Below, piece by piece: positions 1 to 28,943 of a stretch of DNA of 28,943 bases (position 1 is its first letter; each line of letters starts with the position of its first letter). The notes beneath the pieces are model-generated. The model worked only from the letters and a program-made list of their open reading frames with translations. It was not told the DNA's origin and searched no databases. The DNA lies in the NCBI GenBank assembly GCA_905221605.1, contig CAJNDS010001206.1, positions 1-28,943 on the forward strand, in the 5' to 3' direction. Origin of the DNA: Symbiodinium natans. Its lineage: Eukaryota > Sar > Dinophyceae > Suessiales > Symbiodiniaceae. Position numbers and translations under genes: made by a program.

Positions 1-257
1 TTCCTGAATCAGCTGGTTTCCGAATCCGCGTTTTCCAGTTTCCTGAATCAGCTGGTTTCCGAATCCGCGTTTTCAGTTTCCTGAATCAGCGGTTTCCAGT
101 TTCCGAATCCGCGTTTTCCAGTTTCCTGAATCAGCTGGTTTCTCGAATCCTGGTTTCCCAAATCCGCGTTTTCAGTTTCCGAATCCGCGTTTTGTAGTTT
201 CCAGAATCAGGTTTCTCCAGTTTCCGAATCCGCGTGTTTCCAGTTTCCGAATCCGCG
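1..257. repeat. Short-period tandem repeat
   Basis: Alternating GTTTCCTGAATCAGC and GTTTCCGAATCCGCG modules fill the first 257 bases. The early part has a composite period of about 38-39 bases; later copies are truncated to the GTTTCCGAATCCGCG half. No frame is convincingly coding. The array runs off the left edge, so its true size is unknown. Confidence 0.9.
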
Positions 258-258
258 G

Positions 259-650
259 CTGACCTGGTTTGGTGATTTTGCTCCTCCAGCAGAGAAAGGC
301 ACACACAAGCTTACAACGGAGTTTCGCCGTGATGCAGTGCAAGCCCTGCTACTGGCCAAATTTGTGAGCGTAGTGCTCACACTGCCCAGCTTGCCGCCAG
401 ATACTGGTTTAGCTCGTGCGCAGGCTGCGGCCGTTCCTGGCAGCGACCAAAATAAGCAGTGGAAGGTAGCACCAATGGCATCAACACACAGATTCTTGTA
501 CGCCTGCTGGTAGGAGTGTCAGAGCGCGGCCAAGCTCATATCTGGAGACAGCTGGAGTTGTAGAGTCGACAAGTCGACTGTGGCATCCACATCAACTTGG
601 GCCCACAGTGGGCGCTTGCCAAGGTTTTCCGGAAGTCTGTAGTTCTGTAG
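259..650 (+). pseudogene. Broken coding-like relic, family not recognised
   Basis: An open frame starts inside the repeat edge and encodes LTWFGDFAPPAEKG and onward for about 80 residues with exon-like codon use, to a TAG at 511-513. Near 480 the coding signal moves to another frame (NTQILVRLLVGVSERGQAHI), then meets a TAG near 565, after which the same frame reads IHINLGPQWALAKVFRK to a stop at 648-650. The shift and internal stop suggest a decayed gene or element fragment. Very short introns are a less likely explanation, since the implied one is only about 26 bases. I do not recognise the family. Confidence 0.4.
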
Positions 651-957
651 AAAGCCTAGGCCTAAGCTTCGGTTGCCGAGTAAGTTGGAAAACGAGGCTG
701 GCCAGCGTGGCTTGCTTCGGCAAATAGTCGCTGGGAGAGAGCTGTTGATGTCTTCTGGCTTTGGGCTCTTTGCAGTTTTCCTTGTCGGCCAGAGTCGACC
801 GGCTTCTAGGCTCTTGCGGTCTTGTCTGTGGACCCAAGGGCCAGAGTCCTGACCGACCCGAAACTACCCCTTGCACCAAAACGGAAAGAAGGTCTTGGGG
901 ACTAATTCAGGAGACCGGAAACTATTGATCTTCAATTACTAGGTCACTATTGGATAG
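651..957. other. No recognised feature
   Basis: I see no exon-like codon pattern or repeat here. The only long open frame is on the minus strand (592-879), is arginine/serine-rich and lacks exon-like codon use. Confidence 0.4.
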
Positions 958-1131
958 AGGATTGGGACGTCAATTGTGGAAATCGAATTTTTTGAGACAA
1001 CTTTGGGCTCGGCAATAATCCCCAATGATTCAATCTTCAAGGGAGTTGTTTCAGGCTGTCATGGAGATGGCCAGGATCTTGCGTCTTGCGTGCGGGGACT
1101 CGCTAGCATGTCATCATCCGGTTCACTTGAG
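958..1131 (+). CDS. Isolated exon, unknown extracellular-like protein
   Basis: A 58-codon phase-0 block lies between an acceptor (GGATAG|AGG) and a strong donor (CTTGAG|GTATGT). It reads RIGTSIVEIEFFETTLGSAI, then a Cys-containing segment with SGCHGDGQDLASC. Third positions are G/C-rich as in the other exons of the window. No upstream or downstream partner is obvious. It may belong to a gene that ends before 2188, or be an early exon of the large gene: an in-frame phase-0 acceptor (GGGGAG|GGC) exists just before the 2188 ATG. Family unknown. Confidence 0.45.
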
Positions 1132-2187
1132 GTATGTTGATTGTGTCCCTGCTTCATGTGTCCGCCCCAAAATTTCCAGTTTACGAATAGCAGTTTTCTC
1201 AGGAGCACAACCCGGGTAAGCAGGTGTACAGCACGCTGATGCAAAGAAGCGCAAGTCAAGCAACCAAGCACAGACATTGAGCCTGTTCCAAGAGGCCAAA
1301 ACCACTACATCAGCGGCTCAGAAAGCGGCGCGCCGCCGCCAAGTTTCCAGCCCAGAAACTCAGCAACTATCATGGCCTCCGGCCTATACACTGAACCATG
1401 AATACTTTTTTGGAAGCCTTGAGAAACCGATCCTAGAAAACAGAAGAGGGGATATGACGATAAAGGGCAACGAAGCCAGTGGAGAGAGACACACACACGC
1501 ACGCACACAGAGAGGCAAAAAGCTACTTGCATTACATAAGTCGAGGAAAGAAAGCAAAGGTGATGGGGAGGATGAGGGAAAGGATGAAGCGAAAGAGGGC
1601 GACCGAAGAGAGAGAATGAATAAGGTGAGGGCGAAGATACTACTGAAGCAGGATGCGATGCGAGGTTAGGGAACAGATGAGGCGGCAGGCGCGACATAAG
1701 ATACAGGGAGTGACCCAGAAACCCCAAAGAATGCACCCTCAACACGCCCCAAACTCGAGACTTAGGAACCCCTTTCCCCAAACCGAGCAGATTCAGGTGG
1801 CAGAAGCCCTAGTGCTTTTGGCTTCGTTAATTCCGCCGGCACGTCACATGGCAGTTGATCAAAGTACATGTTCCCAAAATGGGACCCTTATAGGAGGATA
1901 ATTCCCCAATACTTGTGGTCCAAGCATGTCTCAAGGTGGTGCATGTGTGGGGGTTTAGGGTTGAGATTGAGGGGTGATACAGCGACATGAATGCTTTACA
2001 CATGTACCCAGACCCCCTCAAACATCCAAGAAATGGAGCCGTCCAGTCATCCCATACTCCACCCAAGAGAATCACAGGAGGTTCTATCTCAGGGTTCCAT
2101 GTTCAAGTAGCAAATGTGCTGGGTGTAGTGATCGAAGTTGTCTGACGATTTGTCGGGAGTGGGGAGGGCAGGGCGCTTCATGCTGCA
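1132..2187. other. Non-coding spacer with purine-rich tract
   Basis: It contains a CA-rich tract near 1490-1512 followed by a GA-rich stretch to about 1640. The open frames there are low-complexity (Lys/Glu/Arg) and not credible genes. One TTTAGGG-like fragment lies near 1955. No clear promoter and no spliced-leader relic are visible upstream of 2188. Confidence 0.4.
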
Positions 2188-24407
<22,220 letters not shown>

Positions 24408-25664
24408 GCGACGGGGGAGAGGAGGCCATCGATGAGGAAGACGATGGGCACAGCCAAGGTGAGGAATGCAAAGCAGATCCACTATTGCTATGGTTATTGC
24501 TATGACAATTGTTATACTGTTATTATTTAAAGAATACTAATATGACTGTACTATGAAGCTTTTGTCTGTAACGTGTGTTTCTCCTTGCTATGGCATTATT
24601 TTTCGTGCAGTTCTTTTGAGCTGCTTTCAGAGGCCCAATCCCCTCCCACCCACCCCCCCCCGCCCTCCACGCAAAGGACCCGTCGGCCTTGCAAACCCTA
24701 AACCCTACATGGCCGCGTGTACATAGTTTGCCTGGTGGTTTCCGGCTGCCAGGCTTACTTGTGGATGCTGGAAACATCGTTATTCACGAGTGTTTAGGCT
24801 TCTACCACGGGAACAACGTGCAAACAATGGTGCGTTTGGAGGCATGAGGGGCTGAAAACACTGGTTTGGGTCGAATGTTGGTTCCGGAACTCGTTTATCA
24901 GCAAATGGCCCCCAAAGCGGCCATCATGTTAGCGTCGCCCCTTCCGAGTGACCTCCTTTGAAATCGCCGAAAACACCAGGCAAACCATGTACACGCCTCC
25001 CCCTACATAAACCCTAGACCCGAGTGCAGAGACCTGCAGAATTTTCCTCGAACTCAAGAGGTGCACCTATCCGTTAAAGTTTCATGAGGGACTTCTGCGT
25101 CTCGTTTCTTCAATTCGTTTCGCAGGTTTAGGGTTGAGGGTTTAGAGTAAAGGAAGACGAGCAAGAGCAATAGCAGCAATGGAAATGGCAATATTCGCGA
25201 AGTAGCAGCAGCCGCTGCACCCCAAGGGCAAACGTAGATGTAAACAAGACATCCACCATGGAGCACGAAGCTAGAAACGCTGCAATTACATGCAATACCA
25301 ACCCCTCCCTCGTAGAAATGCTCACAGAACCCAAAGCTTTAATGGGGCTTATGTGTCAGAAAAGCTCTAAGCAAACCGAACCTTGAGCATCACAGAAGAG
25401 AGTTGCAGTCTTGTGCGAGGGTGAGGGGAGGGAATGGAGACTGACCCCTGCACAGCTATGGTGGCTTCTGAACTCGGTATGATGAGCTCAAAGTGCAATT
25501 GGTGACTATTTGTCTGTGGCTGATGTTTAAAGCTCTCGGCTTGACCCCTACCACCCCCGCCTAAAACTTGCCCTGACCCCCCCCAACAAGTTGAATTCGG
25601 ATCCCTGAGGCCCTGACATGGAGGTTGAAGCTTCGGCAAGTATACCGCCAGAAGACTCTGGCAC
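24408..25664. other. Spacer downstream of the surface-protein gene
   Basis: An acidic open stretch to about 24465 (see last exon), then AT-rich sequence, C-runs near 24645-24665, telomere-like fragments at 24695, 25010 and 25130, and an inverted-repeat pair. No credible exon found. Confidence 0.4.
24712..24998. repeat. Inverted-repeat-flanked segment
   Basis: GCGTGTACATAGTTTGCCTG at the left and CAGGCAAACCATGTACACGC at the right are inverted copies with one mismatch. Pairing extends into TGGTTTCCGG / CCGAAAACAC-like sequence. Both ends are bordered by CTACAT next to AAACCCT fragments. The interior has no gene; MITE-like but low copy here. Confidence 0.7.
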
Positions 25665-27960
25665 AGCACAGGAGTCTATACTGTCACTCTAGTGTTTGGT
25701 GAGGCTTAGCCGCCTAGCAGCCCTTTGCACAGCATGCTCCGGAAGACTTTCCTTTTCTCATCCAGGGCTCCTGGCCGTGACTTGGCATCCGATTTGCCCA
25801 CCTGCTCACCAGTAAAGGGTGTCAACAGATCAGGCAAGGCCCTTTTCGGTGCAGTGGTGCCATCCATGCCCGGTGAGTCCATTGTTTTCGTTGACGCAGC
25901 ACAGCATACTCTGTTTCTGGAACCTGCTCTTTCTTACCCCCTGGAATGGTGTCATCAGATCAGCCATCCAGCTTCTTATGTGCAAGCGCCAGGAGTGTGC
26001 TGTTATCGTCGTGTTTGGTGAGGCCTCGCCGCCTAGCAGCCTGTCAAAGCCACGCTGCCCATTCTTTCAGATCGACTTCGGCCTTGTATAGCACACAGCA
26101 TGCTCTTGAACCTTTTTCTTCTCACATGGCACAGAGACCCCTGGTGCAGCCTTGCCCCAGTGCCAGCTTGCCTTGCCCCAGTGCCAGCTTGCCTTGTGGA
26201 AGTGCCAGAATGTGCAGTCGGCCTCGTGCCCGGTGAGTCCGTTGTTTTCGTTGACGCAGCACAGCATACTCTGTTTCTCGAACCTGCTCTTTCTTACCCT
26301 CTGGAATGGTGTCATCAGATCAGCCATCCAGCTTCTTATGTGCAAGCGCCAGGAGTGTGCTGTTATCGTCGTGTTTGGTGAGGCCTCGCCGCCTGGCAGC
26401 CTGTCAAAGCCACGCTGCCCACTCTTTCAGATCGACTTCGGCCTTGTATAGCACACAGCATGCTCTTGAACCTTTTTCTTCTCACATGGCACAGAGACCC
26501 CTGGTGCAGCCTTGCCCCAGTGCCAGCTTGCCTTGCCCCAGTGCCAGCTTGCCTTGTGGAAGTGCCAGAATGTGCAGTCGGCCTCGTGCCCGGAGAGTCC
26601 GTTTTTTTTCGTTGACGCAGCACAGCATACTCTGTTTCTCGAACCTGCTCTTTCTTACCCTCTGGAATGGTGTCATCAGATCAGCCATCCAGCTTCTTAT
26701 GTGCAAGCGCCAGGAGTGTGCTGTTATCGTCGTGTTTGGTGAGGCCTCGCCGCCTGGCAGCCTGTCAAAGCCACGCTGCCCACTCTTTCAGATCGACTTC
26801 GGCCTTGTATAGCACACAGCATGCTCTTGAACCTTTTTCTTCTCACATGGCACAGAGACCCCTGGTGCAGCCTTGCCCCAGTGCCAGCTTGCCTTGCCCC
26901 AGTGCCAGCTTGCCTTGTGGAAGTGCCAGAATGTGCAGTCGGCCTCGTGCCCGGAGAGTCCGTTTTTTTTCGTTGACGCAGCACAGCATACTCTGTTTCT
27001 CGAACCTGCTCTTTCTTACCCTCTGGAATGGTGTCATCAGATCAGCCATCCAGCTTCTTATGTGCAAGCGCCAGGAGTGTGCTGTTATCGTCGTGTTTGG
27101 TGAGGCCTCGCCGCCTAGCAGCCTGTCAAAGCCACGCTGCCCATTCTTTCAGATCGACTTCGGCCTTGTATAGCACACAGCATGCTCTTGAACCTTTTTC
27201 TTCTCACATGGCACAGAGACCCCTGGTGCAGCCTTGCCCCAGTGCCAGCTTGCCTTGCCCCAGTGCCAGCTTGCCTTGTGGAAGTGCCAGAATGTGCAGT
27301 CGGCCTCGTGCCCGGTGAGTCCGTTGTTTTCGTTGACGCAGCACAGCATACTCTGTTTCTCGAACCTGCTCTTTCTTACCCTCTGGAATGGTGTCGTCAG
27401 ATCAGCCATCCAGCTTCTTATGTGCAAGCGCCAGGAGTGTGCTGTTATCGTCGTGTTTGGTGAGGCCTCGCCGCCTAGCAGCCTGTCAAAGCCACGCTGC
27501 CCACTCTTTCAGATCGACTTCGGCCTTGTATAGCACACAGCATGCTCTTGAACCTTTTTCTTCTCACATGGCACAGAGACCCCTGGTGCAGCCTTGCCCC
27601 AGTGCCAGCTTGCCTTGCCCCAGTGCCAGCTTGCCTTGTGGAAGTGCCAGAATGTGCAGTCGGCCTCGTGCCCGGAGAGTCCGTTGTTTTCGTTGACGCA
27701 GCACAGCATACTCTGTTTCTCGAACCTGCTCTTTCTTACCGTAACATTCTTCCATCTTGCCCAACCTGGAATGGTGTCAGCAGAGCAGCCATCCAGCTTC
27801 TTATGTCATCGTCGTGTTTGGTGAGGCCTCGCCGCCTAGCAGCCTGTCAAAGCCACGCTGCCCATTCTTTCAGATCGACTTCGGCCTTGCGCAGCACAGC
27901 ATGCTCTTGATTTTTTCTCTCATGGCACTGAGAAGCTCCTGCTGCAGAGTCATCTTCGTT
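25665..27960. repeat. Higher-order tandem array, 360/361-bp unit
   Basis: The marker CCCGG(T/A)GAGTCC lies at 25872, 26232, 26592, 26953, 27314 and 27674, giving periods of 360, 360, 361, 361 and 360. Units are nearly identical, except diverged first and last copies. Each unit has two related halves: both carry CACAGCAT(A/G)CTCT, a C/T-rich stretch, and a TGT-rich segment ending in GGTGAG. A 24-base internal duplication (CCCCAGTGCCAGCTTGCCTT) is present in each unit. All long frames across it come from the repeat. Confidence 0.95.
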
Positions 27961-28198
27961 GCTTTCACTTGTGGGAGGCCACATCGGCGCGTTTTGCATC
28001 AAATGCCCCATGATGCAAAAGAATCTACCTGAAGCAGCAATCTTCGAGGAGCAATCTTCGAAAGAACTGACCCGATGGTTACCAGCAACAGCACAGTGCA
28101 GTGATGTGATCCTCATCCAGTTTGACCTTTCTGCACCTGATATCACCACATTCTGCAGCTTCAAGATTTATGCCGCGCAACGCGTGTTTCTCACATGA
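27959..28198 (+). CDS. Coding-like segment, possibly start of a BTB-type domain
   Basis: An open stretch with exon-like codons after the array reads NLPEAAIFEEQSSKELTRWL then PATAQCSDVILIQFDLSAPD and ends CSFKIYAAQRVFLT before a TGA. The SDVIL strand followed by FKIYAAQRVFL resembles the start of BTB/POZ domains (SDVxL ... FxxHxxxL), though the usual His is Ala here. Splice sites are unclear (CAACGC|GTGTTT could be a donor). It may be the next gene or an exon joined to the array halves. Confidence 0.35.
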   Translation: MLSLVGGHIGAFCIKCPMMQKNLPEAAIFEEQSSKELTRWLPATAQCSDVILIQFDLSAPDITTFCSFKIYAAQRVFLT

Positions 28199-28943
28199 CT
28201 TGATTATGATCCTGCCAAAGTGGAAGTGAGTGCCAGTGAGAGCTGTACTTGTTTCAATGGGATCCCATTGCCAAGGAGAAAGTATCAAGCTGTAGTGTGA
28301 GCGGCAAGTTTTTCATATTTTCTTTTCCCTCCAATACGCAGGACCCCTTTTCGTAGCATTCTAGGATAATACATGTCCTACGAAAGTAGACTAGAAGAAT
28401 CCGGAACTAACGATTTTCTTTTGGTTGGAATTGTCTAGTTATAAAAATCTCTATGTTCTATTTTCAAATGATATTTCTTTTTAGATTTATCATCTAGGAA
28501 TAGATCAACATCTATTTATTTTTTTTAGAAATGGATGATCATACAAGGGGTATGAGTCGATCGTTTTCGAAATTATGGGGGGTTGGCCTTGGAAGGGCAA
28601 CACCACTTGAAAATGATTTATGAGACGATCGATACGAAACCCAACGCACGTTACGTATTCGAATTTCGATTGATGTGTAAAGAGGATTGCATCTTGCATT
28701 TTAGAAGTAACGTTTGGCGTGTATGCAGACTTGTGGTGGTAGTCTGACGTATGAGATTTATGATAGGTTCTATGGATCGTAGATATAATGATTTGTTAAT
28801 AAGGCTGATCTTTTTTATGTAGGATAATTGCATATGGAATGAGCCAAGATTTGAATGAGTTGGTTGGGTCCGCGGCAATTTTCTGGGGTGTCGATTTATT
28901 TGTGATCGTGATATGAGTCTCTAAATTCTTTTCTAATTCGGGG
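28199..28943. other. AT-rich tail without recognised gene
   Basis: From about 28310 the sequence becomes AT-rich and differs in composition from the rest. ATGTCCTACGAAAGTAG near 28372 is an inverted match to the CTACTTTTCGTAGGA motif of the 7921-8899 transposon, so part may be a related element. Short inverted matches (GATCGATAC, CGATCG) are present. No exon or RNA gene seen. Confidence 0.4.

Noticed and set aside
1277-1669. 130-residue open frame rich in Lys, Glu and Arg
   Set aside because: It arises from a GA-rich low-complexity tract, has no exon-like codon pattern, and is matched by an equally long frame on the other strand.
25725-27910. Series of 90-170-residue frames on both strands
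   Set aside because: They repeat every 360/361 bases with the array; at most short exon-like parts within each half could be coding.

Overview
The window looks like nuclear DNA of a dinoflagellate, most likely a symbiodiniacean or close relative. This is inferred from sequence style, not from a marker gene. The signs are: exons with strong third-position G/C bias, all on the + strand; introns with GT/GC/GA-like donors and AG acceptors, often AG|G; Thr/Ser/Pro linkers inside cysteine-rich extracellular proteins; many interstitial TTTAGGG-type (AAACCCT) fragments in non-coding DNA; and many hairpin or palindromic elements in introns. I see no rRNA, tRNA, CRISPR or bacterial operon signals, and no spliced-leader relic.

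Layout. 1-257 is a short-period tandem repeat. 259-650 is a coding-like relic with frame breaks. 958-1131 is a clean exon with no visible partner. From 2188 (ATG plus signal peptide) to about 24407 (hydrophobic C-terminal helix plus stop), exons recur on the + strand. Many neighbouring exons have matching intron phase, mostly phase 0. They encode, in order: a signal peptide and a ThuA/class-I-amidotransferase-like fold; a right-handed beta-helix; a PPC-like beta-sandwich after a Thr linker; an EGF-like module; an alpha/beta (possibly VWA-like) region; an uncertain set of exons at 7.1 and 9.1-10.6 kb; a poly-Thr linker and beta-rich domains at 13.1-15.7 kb; a von Willebrand factor D (VWD) domain split over three or four exons at 18.7-19.8 kb; a beta-domain and a 200-residue Ser/Thr mucin-like stalk at 21.0-21.9 kb; several short exons; and a C-terminal membrane or GPI-type helix at 24.3-24.4 kb. 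The simplest reading is one roughly 22-kb gene for a large mosaic cell-surface protein. Two or more tandem same-strand genes cannot be excluded. Splice sites are my reading, not aligned transcripts.

The introns and spacers hold most of the structural novelty. A 979-bp hAT-like non-autonomous transposon (7921-8899) has a perfect 8-bp target duplication and sits inside an older tandem repeat. A three-copy family of roughly 100-bp palindromes lies at 4.6, 18.6 and 23.6 kb. There are four further hairpins in introns (10.94-11.21, 18.94-19.01, 20.38-20.54 and 22.34-22.40 kb). There is an AT-rich tandem array of about 265-286 bp period, several microsatellites, and a duplicated 165-bp element.

Downstream of the surface-protein gene, 25.66-27.96 kb is a higher-order tandem array. 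Its 360/361-bp unit is itself built from two diverged halves, each with an exon-like stretch ending in a GTGAG donor-like site. It is followed by a short coding-like segment at 27.96-28.2 kb and an AT-rich tail.
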